Source of the DNA: Piper betle | Taxonomy: Eukaryota > Streptophyta > Magnoliopsida > Piperales > Piperaceae | NCBI GenBank assembly: GCA_033002965.1 | Contig: JAURVB010006366.1 | Location: 62,001 to 126,000, forward strand | Reading direction: 5' to 3' | Length of the DNA: 64,000 nucleotides | In this document: in pieces, positions 1-11,862 of the stretch | Layout of the letters: every line of letters begins with the position of its first letter | Numbering within the stretch: position 1 is the first letter of the stretch | Translations under genes and position numbers: made by a program | Notes under the pieces: model-generated | Told to the model about the DNA's origin: nothing | Database searches by the model: none | The model's input: the letters and a program-made list of their open reading frames with translations, nothing else

Positions 1-504
1 ACGACCCAAAAAACAAGCGGTTTGGAGGGGAGAAGGACGACCACAGAGATTGTTACATCCCATTATACTGATGGGATCAATGGATATGGTTCCAACCCAG
101 GTTGGCCCAGCATTGCCTACCATGGCCACAACTTCTTTCAACCATCTTCTATGCAAAATGTCATGAGCTTGGAGCATTCATCAATGGACAATAGTTCTGC
201 TCTTTATAGAGGTGGATATGGTCTGCCTATCAGCACAGTTGTTGAAGATCAAAGCTGTGGGGGCTATGGAGGTGGTGAAGTGAAGCTAACTGGGTATGAG
301 AACTTGCAGGATTCAATTGATTCTTTTAATGCTCGGAGTGGTTACTATACGTCCCAGCAAACTGCAGGAATTGTGAAGGCCTCTGGATTTGATGAGAGTG
401 CTAACTACAACAGTTGGATGCAGCAACCTATTCCAAGAATAGCTAACAATTTGGCAGTTTGTCATGCACCTCCTGTTTTCACCATGTGGAACAACGATGC
501 ATAA
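1..504 (+). CDS. C-terminal exon of a probable AP2/AINTEGUMENTA-like transcription factor (5' partial)
   Basis: The frame is open from the first base of the window to a TAA at 502-504. The only possible start near position 22 is TTG, so this is the end of a gene that begins upstream. The last ~160 residues are low-complexity and rich in Ser, Gly, Tyr and Asn, as in transactivation tails. The extreme C-terminus, PPVFTMWNNDA, resembles the '(P)VFTVWND' ending I know from AINTEGUMENTA-like/PLETHORA/BABY BOOM proteins. Those are AP2-domain nuclear regulators of meristem and embryo growth. No AP2 domain lies inside the window, so the family call rests on the tail alone; another plant transcription factor with a similar tail is possible. 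The 3' UTR probably runs through about 505-900. Confidence 0.5.
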   Translation, partial: TTQKTSGLEGRRTTTEIVTSHYTDGINGYGSNPGWPSIAYHGHNFFQPSSMQNVMSLEHSSMDNSSALYRGGYGLPISTVVEDQSCGGYGGGEVKLTGYENLQDSIDSFNARSGYYTSQQTAGIVKASGFDESANYNSWMQQPIPRIANNLAVCHAPPVFTMWNNDA

Positions 505-2209
505 TCACCGGTTGGAAAAGAATAGATTAGACAGAAAAAAGCTAGTGATGATAGTGTATACAGCTCTAGCTCCTGATTTTGTATCTACTTAATTTCTATG
601 TTAACTTCAATATTTGATCAATTAGCTGGGGAGTTGGGATCATAGTAAGGAGCTCTGACTGAAGTAATTTTACATAAGGATTCGGATTTGGAGTTCAGCA
701 TTAGCAGGAGAGTAACTGGTGAATGTTAGTACCAGCTTCATTTGCTTTGCATTTTGGAAACTCCATATGGATGTGGGTCTTCTTGAACTTGTGTAAATTC
801 GATCTATAGTATTTCAGTATTACTTTTCGTATTCTCACACTTGCATGTTTTGCTGCATGATCAAGAACACTGCTAAAAATGATATCCTGTCAATTGCCAT
901 ATGCAATTTTATGCATTACAGGAGTAGGTTGGTGTTTTGTTTTTTTTAAATTTTTTAAATTAATTTAGGTTAGCTAGTTATTTTAATTACCATGGCTAGC
1001 TCTAATTCTTGACAACATTATGTTGAGTACATAGCTAGTGGGTACAAAAGTTAAGTGTGCTTTAATGGTTGATTGATATCCGTAAAACATGCTCAAACTC
1101 CGCAACAAAGCACACATTACTTGGCTTCCAACAACATACTGTTTCTTCCTTTTCCCAACTATATGCAACATTAATTTGATGGACTTGAAAGTTGGCTCGT
1201 CTAACCAGCGTATTCCTCAAATTAAGGGCAATCCACTTTCCATTGTAATTTTGATTTGTCTCTTGGAAGCAGTGGTTGAAAAAAGAAGTTTGTTTTTTGA
1301 AATGACTAAGTTTCTACTTTAGAAAGGTAGTAATTTAGTTCCCCTAAATTATAGCCTAAAATTGCTTAATGTATTAGTTGATTGAAAATTGATTTTTTTT
1401 TGTAATATTGTCTTCAACTCTTTGACCTGACTATGGCTATATTTGTGAACTTAGTCGTATCGTAAGTACTCATTTTACATTTACACACTTCTATTTTTAT
1501 AATCTTTTATATCTGGCTTGATATGTACTGGTTGAGACGCCGTGGTATGTTAGAGATACAGCAATTTCAAATATTAATTCTTATTGAATGAAAAAGTAGA
1601 CTATATTGATCCATAATTCTTATTGAATGAAAAAATAGACTATATTGATCTATTTTTTATATAAATTGGCTAAATGTCCTATTTTTAATGAGAATTCAAT
1701 TTTTTACCGCCATTTTATAAGTGAACTAAGCAAGAACTATAATTGTATAATATCTTGGAAATAAAATTTAATATTAAATACAATCTCTAATTAAATGATA
1801 AAATAAATTCTAATTATTTATTTTATTTTTCTATTGTATTTTGACTGACCAAATTTCTTAATTTTTATAGAACCCAACTTTTAATTCCCTGTTGGCGTGT
1901 ACCCTGCCTTGGCCCAGGCCAACGCTCACAGCCAAACATAATGACATGGAGGACACTGAGCTCATGACTCAGGACACCCCATTTAACCAATGAAACAGTT
2001 CTCTTTTAGCCAAGAAGCCAACTACTCTGTATTGACTTAATTACAAAAAAAAAAAAAAAGGTTGGTACAAGCAGGTAAATACAATTGCCTCATATATATA
2101 TATATATATATATATATACTTCCACATCACTACAAATATTATTTGCTACTTATAAGACATTGCATTGTTTCACCTGGACTGGGCAAACTAGTTGAGAAGG
2201 CTAAGCGTT
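505..2209. other. Intergenic: 3' flank of the AP2-like gene, AT-rich
   Basis: I see no gene here. The first ~350 bases are probably 3' UTR of the upstream gene. The rest is AT-rich, with a 39-bp tandem duplication (listed separately), an A-run at about 2044-2059 and a (TA)n run at about 2092-2119. The region ends at the 3' end of the minus-strand WW-domain gene. Confidence 0.6.
1575..1652. repeat. 39-bp tandem duplication, two units
   Basis: Units 1575-1613 and 1614-1652 each begin TAATTCTTATTGAATGAAAA and differ at only two positions. This is a recent local duplication in intergenic DNA. Confidence 0.9.
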
Positions 2210-3165
2210 TCAAGAGGTTTTACTTTCCCTATCATAAGAGTAATTAGACTCTGGAGAGGATGGGAAAGTGTGGAAGTGCTTGCAGTTTGGGCACGAGGGA
2301 GAGATCTTGTTTATCATAACAAGTAGATGACATTGAGGACAAGCTACTGCCACCATGCGTCCACCTGAATTGATCTTTTCTTGGGCCACTTGGGTTGTTC
2401 TCTCATCAGAGTTGGTAGTTGTTGAGATGTTGAGCTCCAAGTCCAGTTTGTGGCCTTTAGGCCAACTCCAGCTCTTTTTCAAGGTCTTTCTGTTCAAGTA
2501 ATACATCTTTCCAGACTGCATGAATGTTTAGGGAAATAACAAACAATTAACAGATAAAAATTACCCATGAATATCATGATATAATTAAAACATATTTGAC
2601 CGGACTCATCTCTCTCAGTTCCGGATCGACTCCAATCTAGCTAAACGTCAAGTAAATTGATCTTATTAGGCAAGAAATAAATTGGGTAATTCAAATCTAT
2701 CAACTTAATTACGTAATGTATAAGTGGAGTCAAAATAAAGTCTATAAAACTAGTAGATAATTAGACAAATACGAGCGTGCATATATGTCTAAAGAGGGAA
2801 AAAGGGAGAAGAGTAATTACTTCGAGATCCAAACACTGTTCCCAACCAGGAGGAAGGGGCTCTCTAGCATGAAGCTCAACACTGGTTTGAGCTGTCGCCA
2901 TCTCACAACTTCTAATCAAATTATGATCCCACCAGTACTTCCTCTTGATCCTCTGGGAGTTCTTCTCGGACGATTGATCAGAATTAGAAGAGCTATTTGT
3001 TGTGCTATCAGCAGAGAAGCTCAGAGGTGAAGGACCCAAGGATAGCTGGGGGCTTTCACCACACTCCCAAGGCTTCATCTTCTTCCTCCTAGGCTCTTGA
3101 TCCTCCTCCTTTCCTGCTAACAAGAATTCTTTTACCTTTGGTTGCAGAAATTTCTTGATCATCAT
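2210..3165 (-). CDS. WW-domain protein, CURLY FLAG LEAF 1 (CFL1)-like, two exons, intact
   Basis: Exon 1 is 3165-2821 and exon 2 is 2515-2210. The 305-bp phase-0 intron has GT (gaa|gtaatt) and AG (catgcag|tct) ends. The joined frame is 216 codons without interruption. The start is placed at the Met-Met pair (residues MMIKKF) because the upstream in-frame residues look like 5' UTR and a TATA-like run lies 60-75 bases upstream. The WW domain is split by the intron: LPPGWEQCLDLE in exon 1, then a tyrosine pair and W-S-W-P in exon 2. This gives W-x22-W-x2-P spacing. The C-terminus carries CPQC...CPNC, a Cys-rich pair typical of this plant family. An acidic/serine stretch precedes the WW domain. 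CFL1 proteins are known to bind HD-ZIP IV factors and restrain cuticle development; that role is inferred here by family only. Confidence 0.85.
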
Positions 3166-3227
3166 AATTCTTCCTTCGTAACTAGTGTGGAGTTTGATCA
3201 CTTGGGTAGGAAGAAAGAGCTTGTTAG

Positions 3228-3241
3228 ATATATATATATAG
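3228..3241 (-). promoter_or_regulatory. Candidate TATA box of the CFL1-like gene
   Basis: A TATATATATATA run on the minus strand lies 63-76 bases upstream of the chosen ATG at 3165. That leaves room for a transcription start about 30 bases downstream and a short 5' UTR. The run may simply be a microsatellite; position is the only support. Confidence 0.45.
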
Positions 3242-3289
3242 AGAAGGGTGAGCATCTTGATAGACAATCAATTCAATCTGGTTGATTGA

Positions 3290-5410
3290 AGGGCTCATGC
3301 AACATGGCTTGCATATATTGAAGTGGGCACTTAAAGAGCCTTCATTGGAACCATTAAGAGGATTGGAGGGCAGGCCGAGCATTTAAGATGACAAGTAGAG
3401 AAACCTTTAATGCTTAAGATCTTTACTCGTCCAACATTCACAAATTTGAAAAAACTATACGTCACAGGTGCTGAATCTCATCTACATCTTCACTCCTTCA
3501 CGCTATGCACTTAATTCTTGGCATTTGTTGCTCCCATGTACTCTACTAATAATTTATTAACTAAAGCTTCACCTTGGCCACAAAAGAATACCCGGGACTA
3601 CTTGACCGACTAACTGAGCATAGGCTTAAGATTAATCTTTCATCAATAATCTTCTTCTTCTTCGTCCACGCTTTACCAAAAACGGGCTAAGATGATACAT
3701 CTTAAATTAGAATTTACATGATTACAAATAAAAAACTTTTGATAGTCGGATGAACTTTAATCTGATGCCAACTCATTTCTTTTATCTGAATTTAGGACTT
3801 GCAATCGTGTACCAGAAAAAGTTATTAATTTTTCATCAATATAATAGATAATTAACTTAGATTTTAAGTTTTGATAGGGCTGAAATAATATGGAAGATAT
3901 GATATTTAAAGAGTTTTATCATTTGATTCAATGAGTAAGCAAAATTAATCATGGAGTCTTAACAATTTTAGGAAATAATTCGCCTTGACAATTATTTATA
4001 GAGTAAATAGTCAATTTGCTGATTTTTTGAATTAAAATGAATTTTAAATATGCCATGCTCTACTAATTGTTTGTAAGTTAGAATATTAGCTAGGTTGGGA
4101 ACACATTTTTTCAATGAAAAAAATGGTATATATTAGGACACATCTATTTATCTTATCAATCTTGAAATTGAAAATTAAGACTCCTTTAGTAAAATTTTTT
4201 TAGTGAATATTGTTCTTAAGAATACTTGAGTGTTTGAAGCTGATCACCAAGGATTACATGATCATGGACTCTTTCGATCGAGAAAGTTGACAAGTTTTTT
4301 CAAATGCCCAAGTTACACTACTCCACCAACAACTCCATGATCTAACACTCAAATTTATATTATAAAGTATGTAAGTGTAATATTCGGTAATTTTAACGTT
4401 TTTGGAGTATTGGTTAAACTTGGCACGTTAAATTAAAAAATTCATCTCTCTCAAATTTCATACCCAAAAATTATCAAATTTTAGGATGAGAAAGTAGACA
4501 TCCCAAAGTTTCTAATGCAAAAAGAATCACATCAATTGGAGTTCTACATGCTAAAATTATAATTTTAAAAATTGATGGATAAATTTTAAAAAATCTAATA
4601 CGTGGTATATGGACAAGATATTTCTTTTAGATTAACGTTCTTAATTGAACTTATGGTTCATTAGAAATAATAAGGCTATAGGACATTGAGTATATATTTT
4701 CTTAATAAAAATAGGATGAATTCGTTCACAAAAGTTTGATTAGTCTAAATAAAGAAATAAGTTGATAAATAAATGAACAAAGGGGAAAAAACTATAATAA
4801 ACAAGTTTGAGCAGGTGAACTAAGTCTATTACCAATAAAATGTCGATTAGGATAAAATAATACTTAACGTGAGATTAACACTTAATGTTGACACATAGGT
4901 TAAGTGGAGTCAAACGTGTTTTTTGTGATCTTGTATCTAAATTACACCCACGGGTCAATTTCGGTTAAAATCACAGTCTATGTCATCTTAGTGGAGGTGT
5001 TCAAGATTGTATAGAATTTGTTAGGAGCTTTGGCTGCTTAGATGGTTAGTGACTTGATAAATAGGTAAAAGCACCTTAGTATTTTCTCCTACACTGGTAA
5101 GGAAATGACTAATTTGATCTAAGATAGATAAGGGGGTATATAAGAACATAAGAGAGGCTCCCTCTCCTATTCAATGTTGTTCCTCTTCTTCTCCTTCTTG
5201 GCTGTTATGTCCAAACCCTCTTCTCCCCTCTTCCTTGATTATTTTGTGAAGAAAATGTCTTCTAACCTTTTTTCCTTCGAGTTTTGGTAATTTTGGATCA
5301 CGTTTCTATCAGTTCTTCAAGGAAGGACCCTTATGACTTGGGTTCTAGAGAAATTCAACAAGGTTAAAGGTTAGTAATTGAAACCCAAATCATAGTTTCG
5401 TGAAGATTAT

Positions 5411-5443
<33 letters not shown>

Positions 5444-6506
5444 CATTACTTATGATGCTATGTGATTTGTTTGAAAGATTTATACATGGATTATGTAAAA
5501 GTTTATGTTTTTATGCTAGATTCATGATAGAATATAATGAATTAATGATAATATATTTGAATTATGATAATGATTATGAATTCTGTGTATAAATTAAGTT
5601 TAAAGTATATTCAAATATTTAGATATATATTGAATAAGAATCATAAAGAAAGTTAAGGCGTCTTTGTGTTTAAATTAAAGAGTTAATAGTTTTTATTATT
5701 AGATTGTTAAAAATCTGTTGGAAATATGACTTGAACTTGATATGTAAAATAAGAGAGAAATACATTGATATTCAAAGAAATCAAGTGAAATAGAACTTGT
5801 AGATTTGGAAATAAGCTTTCAAACTCAATAAGAATCATCTAAAGTGAAGTTATATATTAGATGTTATTATAGATTTGCGTTCAATTTAAGATCCTAATCC
5901 TAGTTAGCTTAGGACTAATAATTGATTACTAAAACACATATTAAACATGTCCAAGTGTTTCCTAAAAGCTAGAAACAAGGTTCTAAGAATAAGAAAAATG
6001 TATATTTTATTTATCTTTATTACGGACATGTTTGTGATTAATCATTATTAAATTATTAATTAAATTGATTAATAAGAAAAGATATAATTACGTATTATAA
6101 TAGTAATATTAGTCTAAATAGCTAATACAATTATGTTATAAGAGCCCTATGACATATCTAGTGTAAAATATGAACGGTTTATCGTAATAATGTATGACTA
6201 ATATCTAAAAGGTACTTTCATTTCATTTTGATTATAAATATTTATATCATGCATGATGCAATTTTATTGATTTGATGAGAGCTAAAATGAATGAATGATC
6301 ATGAAAGTACAAATAAAGTATGAATTCTATTTTCTTTTAACTATGGTGTACACTTATTCTATTAATGTTTGTCATGATATTCATGCACGATGATGTTCAG
6401 GGCTTTTCATGGATAAAAAGAATTTCATGTTGCGATTGTATGGCCTTGATATCCAGATTTCCCTTAGATGTGATTAATTTGCCTCCAGATATGGATTGAT
6501 GATATT
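3290..6506. other. Intergenic AT-rich DNA, no gene seen
   Basis: I found no coding exon. A (TA)n run lies at about 5409-5443. A pyrimidine-rich leader-like patch at 5160-5260 (many CTTC and CTCC runs) looks like an expressed 5' UTR, but no frame follows it. Confidence 0.55.
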
Positions 6507-6511
6507 AGACT

Positions 6512-6974
6512 TGTAACGATCTAGCTCAAGTACAACACAATGGGTCTAAGCCATATCTTCAAAAATAGATAACCAAAGTTGAAAATCTATAGTTAATTCT
6601 TACTTATAAATAAGATCTTATTTTAATAGGTATTAGATGTGAGATTAAGTTGAGGGATCTCGCAATTCACCCACCTTAGAAAATTTCGTCATCGAAATTT
6701 TTATACTTGGCTCATTATTAGCCCTAACCCACATCCTTCTCTGGCCCGTTACCAGTATCCTAATCAATGTCCCTAGTCCAACCCACTATCTAATATAGAA
6801 TCGAGTTGCTCTTATACTTTCTGTAATGTCCTGATCCAAAAAATAAACTAATGGCCTATGTCATATCTTCAAAAATAGTTAACCGTAGTTGAAGATCTAT
6901 AATTCATTCTCATTTATAAACAGTATCTTACCTTAGTAGGTATTAGATGTAAGACTAACTTGAGTGATCTTACA
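6512..6974 (-). mobile_element. Complete TRIM-type miniature LTR retrotransposon, 463 bp
   Basis: Two direct repeats of exactly 153 bp, 6512-6664 and 6822-6974, both begin TGTAA and end in CA on the plus strand. The flanks are a perfect 5-bp duplication, AGACT at 6507-6511 and 6975-6979. Reading on the minus strand, a degenerate initiator-Met-tRNA primer site (AGTATAAGAGCAAC, near 6805-6818) follows the 5' LTR. A purine-rich tract (AAGGTGGGTGAAT) precedes the 3' LTR. The internal part is only about 157 bp and codes for nothing, so the element must have used enzymes from another retrotransposon. It belongs to the same family as the element at 32981-33557, in opposite orientation. Confidence 0.92.
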
Positions 6975-6979
6975 AGACT

Positions 6980-8720
6980 GATGTAATTGTTTAGGTTAGG
7001 AGTACGTTACAGATGAGTGCAAGGACTTCGCCACGATATCCAAGTCTGTTTAGTCATTATTTGGGAGTTTCAAGATTTCTAGTTTTATGTGATTAGCCAG
7101 TTTAGATGTATGATTTACCGGTCATTGTTTTCAATCAAAAACAAAACTTATGATATGATTATGTATGATAAGAAGTAAATAAGATAAAAACAAATAACTA
7201 AGACATGTTTTTATATTTTTACGCGTTAAATTTAGGCGCTAGACCAACAACTTAGTGGTTTTCAGTGGAGATAAGGTATACAGGAACATAGACCTCCTAG
7301 CTGATTTTCTATGTGTTTATAACTGATTTAGTAGATGTACTATTCTCATGATTGCGGTGCATACCCCCTCTACAGTGCATGCGATCATTTGTGAGTTTAC
7401 ATTATGATGTTGAGTTTGACATAACTGTGTCATTCTAAGCTGAATTATGTGCAAACTCATTACTTATTAGGTTCATTTAATAAACTAAGTATGAATTAAG
7501 TTAATTAGTTACTTAATTTATTTAAGTTAACCTGATGTATAATATATTATGCAAGTTATATTTTCAATTATGTTATATTATGTTCTTTTCATTGTAGTTT
7601 ATGAATTACATTTATGCTAAGTTATGTAATAATCAGATGGAATTGGCATTTATGCAGTTTAATTGATCATTGATTATATGTATTTTGATTTATATTATAT
7701 AATATATGTTTAGCTAGAGGTACAGTATCGATAGTGATACTGAATGGAAAATGTGATGTTGTTCGCAAGTACTAAGATAAAATATGAAGGTGGAATGGAG
7801 AAGCTCAGCCTTAAGATTTTTGTTGCATTAAGTACTAGAAGACTTTGTAGCCGAGCACATTGAACTTAAAGGGCAAATAGTTATTTTTATATCTTATGAT
7901 TATGTGATAAATATTAATTATACAGTTTTGATATTTGATAGCAATGGTTAATAGAAATTATTCTATAGTGATATTTTATTTACTTTATGTTATGTATGCG
8001 TGTTAATAGGATATGCAATAACAGCCTTATTTTAGTGTTCAGGTATGTTAAGAAAACTATGGTCATTACAATAAGACCTTAGTAATAGCATTAAAAACCT
8101 CTCCTACTAGACTGAAATTGTCTTTGTGAGCATAATTAAGCTTATACTAATTATTAATTATTAAAGTAAATTATATTAAATAGTATTCTTTTGCTTGAGC
8201 TTTCAAAGCAAATTATTATAATGAATTATCAAAGATTTACATGGTTTCAAAATAAAGAATCGCAGCTGATAACCCCAAAAAATATCAATTTGCTCCCTCA
8301 AGTAGATTATTTGCCCCATTTTTCAAGACAAATAGTAAACCATCTAAGATTTACACATTAAAAAAACATGGCAGTTAATTTGCGGCTGGATCAATGTTAT
8401 GTCCAATAGATTAATTGACCAATTTTTTTCCACGTATTAATCTTAAAAAATGTAAATATAAATATTAAATGATTTTTTTTCTAAAAGCTTGAATTTTTGT
8501 GCCAAGAAATAATCAGTCTAAATTTACATTAAAAGCTGATTTGAAACTGACTTTACAATGAACCAATTATATATTTTCAGGCAGCAGTGACAAGTATTAT
8601 TTTGAGGCTGCAGCTAGCTTTCAATTCCAAACCACAATATTGTTCCTTAACTAACATAAAGAGTACTTCAATTCAAACCATCTTCATTTTTTATTGGTTC
8701 ACAAATTAGTGATTATGAAG
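6980..8720. other. Intergenic AT-rich DNA, no gene seen
   Basis: No exon-like frame or recognisable element was found between the TRIM and the duplicated block at 8721. Confidence 0.55.
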
Positions 8721-9470
8721 TTTTGAACAGCAGCTTAGACAAGTTTTTCATTAATTTATCTTGTTTTTAAAACAATATTGCACCAACTACATATGACTAG
8801 CTGTCGGTTAACTCTTATCCGAATATCATATTTCAGAAAGTGAAGACACAGAGAAAGACTTGTCACAAACATCAGGTAGCTGACGCCCCAAATTGGCCAT
8901 GAATGTAGATGCACTACACTTAATATATATCTGACTCTATTTATCACCACAACGACATAAACCAACCTTCAGTACCATGCACACAATACATTACTCTATT
9001 ATTAATTAATTATTTATAAGATTTTCGGTAACGTCGCGCTCTCGGTACATATATATTAACGTTGTTGGATGTCTAGGACGTTCGCTACAAGTAAATGATT
9101 TAATTTAATTGATCCCATAAACATATTCACACACTACGGCCTATAATTATTATTATGTAAGTTAAATTTACCTTACTCAAGTTGTAAGATTTGATTGTAA
9201 AACTCATTCACGTTGAAGTCAGACGCAGCATCGTCCATATGTAAAAGGTCTTTAAAATTTTTTAAAATGAATAAATGTTTAAAGATCATCACCAATTAAA
9301 TAGTTGGTGCAATATATAGTTAACCTAAATGTAAAAGTTCAGATTCAGGTTAGACAAGTTTAATTTAGGTTATATATAAAAGGTCAATACTGATTAAAAG
9401 GTTTGAACAGCAGCTTAGACATGTTTTTCATTAATTTATCTTGTTTTTCAAAACAATATTGCACCAACTA
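8721..9470. repeat. Dispersed direct repeat pair, ~69 bp, 0.6 kb apart
   Basis: 8721-8789 and 9402-9470 share a nearly identical stretch beginning TTTGAACAGCAGCTTAGACA and ending CACCAACTA. A shorter repeat in the same zone (AATTTAGGTTATATA followed by AAAGRTCA) occurs near 9362 and 9500. The spacer holds no gene. The structure suggests local segmental duplication or the remains of a small element. Confidence 0.85.
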
Positions 9471-9577
9471 GATCGTCACTTATAAAAATGTAAAACGTTT
9501 AATTTAGGTTATATAAAAGATCATCACTAATTAAAGATCCACCGTTTATATTCAGATCAGATTCAGAGTTATGACTT

Positions 9578-9600
9578 TTCGGATATATAATATATCCGAA
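9578..9600. repeat. 23-bp perfect palindrome
   Basis: TTCGGATATAT, a single central A, then ATATATCCGAA. It lies in a zone (9540-9900) rich in imperfect 'ATCCGA/TCGGAT' words, which look like a degenerate low-complexity repeat rather than a regulatory site. Confidence 0.7.
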
Positions 9601-10975
9601 ATTAAATATTCGGATTGGATATGGATTTGGGATGATCTGACCCATATCTGATCTAAACATGTGATATTTTATAAAAATTATATTTTATAACATTTAAAAT
9701 AATTTTTTATTTTAAATATGTTTTTATATTAAAATTTATATTATTCATATTATTTTAATCAACTGGACTAAATTCGGGTTAGATAAGGGTTACGCAGATT
9801 CGAATCACATACAAATACGGTAAAAAATGGATATAATCTTTGGATTCGAGTCAGATTCTGGTTCGAATTTTTAGATTGGGATCATATTTGGATAGTCTGA
9901 GGTTTTAAAGGGGAGCACATGTGATATATTGGTTCTCGGAGAGGTCCGATGATCTCGGAGGGAAACAAGTTTGAAGTTTCAAGAGAAAACTGTTGTTTCC
10001 GTGTTGGTTTTCACAATGAAAATTGAGAAAGAAAAAAAAAAGAGAGAAAAGGTGAAGGATTGAGTAGAGGCGATCGACGGAAAGATTGGTAGTGATTCAT
10101 ACATATATGATGGTTATATTGTTTTTACCATGTTCTTCTACACGTTGGTGTTGTTGGGTATTTCATTACATAATAATATAAATTTCATCGTCCAATCTCC
10201 AAACCACCTAATGTGAAGCCAATATTTGTCCATGCACATCCTTGACTGTTCTCAGACCAAGGAAGCAAAACAACCAAAGAATGAGAAATGAGAGCCATGA
10301 ACATACACTCATCTAGCCCATGTCCCTGTCCTATATTGTTTGCATTTTCCTGAAGGATACGAAGTCTGAACTGGGAAGCGAAGCCGAGGGGGAGGAAGTA
10401 ATAGAGTGCGGAGCATGCTTCGGTCAGGATAAATTAGAGCGTTCTTAAATCTTATGTGGTTGTTGGGACATGAACCAGTTATTATAAGTTGCATCTCATC
10501 TATTTATTTCTCTTTTTCTTCACATTGATGATATGTGTGTGTAATTAGATAACCATCCACTGACCGACACTCATCTGCTTCTCCAATTTTTTCGTCACAA
10601 ACTTATGCATGCAGTTGAAAAAATATATATATGCATGTAGCTCGCCGATATATTTTAGTACGCGCGTGCATGAAAATAATACAGAAGGAACATGTGTAAC
10701 TGATAACTTCTTGGTGCTTGAAAAACAAAACCCGCAAGTTCTTGGTATATATGTGTATGTGTGTGTGGTTAATTACTTCACTTACAGCACATGCAGCTGT
10801 TCTTTTTACTCAACTTTATCATGTTTAGATAAAGAATTTTCAGTTTAATGGTTTATTATAGTTCGATTTATATACAAGTTTTGTTATCTGGTCTGACTGC
10901 CTATCGATTTTTTATTAATTAGTCAAACGCAAATAGAAGCTAGAGCTTTTTCACACACCAAATCAGGATTAACAT

Positions 10976-11032
<57 letters not shown>

Positions 11033-11541
11033 ACTCCTTGAGTCAATTTCACTTCGTTGCTTAGGAGACAAATTTTTATGGACTCCCTATTGGCAAGTTT
11101 GATGATTGATATCCGAGTTAAATAATTAAAGTTATTAAATCATATTATTATTTTTTGGTTTAATAAAGTCAATATTTTAAGATAAAATAAATTATATATT
11201 TATTAATTTCACGTGTTAAAATGATAATATACACTAATTTTATATAATTTTTGTTTTTTGAAGATAAAATATACTACAAATGACTCTAGCTTGGAATTGA
11301 CTTTGATCAGCACAATTTCATAGTATGTTGCATTAAGTCCAAGTTTTGAGTTTTTAAACTCTGATGATGATCACTCTAGCTTAGATCGATCTCTAATAAA
11401 CCTGTTATCAAATGAAAGCTCTGGCCTCAATCACTAGGATTACATGAGTAAATCTAGATAGGGCACATGAGCCTTTGGATTAAATAAACTATAGTAACAT
11501 AACTTTTTTATAATAATTATTTGGTATAAATCTATTGATAT
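9601..11541. other. Intergenic, with a long (TA)n microsatellite
   Basis: No gene was recognised. A long uninterrupted (TA)n run occupies about 10979-11026. The small open frames here (for example 10309-10494 minus and 10609-10848 plus) have no family resemblance and no splice context. Confidence 0.55.
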
Positions 11542-11544
11542 GAG

Positions 11545-11859
11545 CACTACAAAAAAATATGGCTTTTAGCCACTATGAGTCATGGAATATATTTAAGGTT
11601 GACGTTGCTATACGAATAAAAAGTAATATCCACAATATAATTTTAAAAATCATGAAATAATGTCTTAAATGTGTAGAAATCTATGGCTCTTTAGTCTACG
11701 AATTATATTTTCATATAGTGCATATACTTTGGAGATATTTTTCCATGAATTTTAAAATTATTTAATGGGCTATACTTTCCACTACGATAGTATAACCCAC
11801 AACAATCTTAAATATACTCTACATCTTGTCGTAAGTAAAAGTGGAATTTTTTTTTAGTG
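11545..11859. mobile_element. Short CACTA-type MITE, 315 bp
   Basis: The left end is CACTACAAAAAAATATGG and the right end, read inward on the other strand, is CACTAAAAAAAAATTCC. The element is bordered by a perfect 3-bp duplication GAG (11542-11544 and 11860-11862), the size expected for CACTA/En-Spm transposition. There is no coding capacity. Sequence identity between the two ends beyond the first ~12 bases is weak, so the termini are the main evidence. Confidence 0.75.
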
Positions 11860-11862
11860 GAG

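Noticed and set aside
8756..8965. 69-residue minus-strand hydrophobic frame
   Set aside because: It overlaps the duplicated repeat block, has no recognisable domain, and does not persist in the second copy of the repeat.
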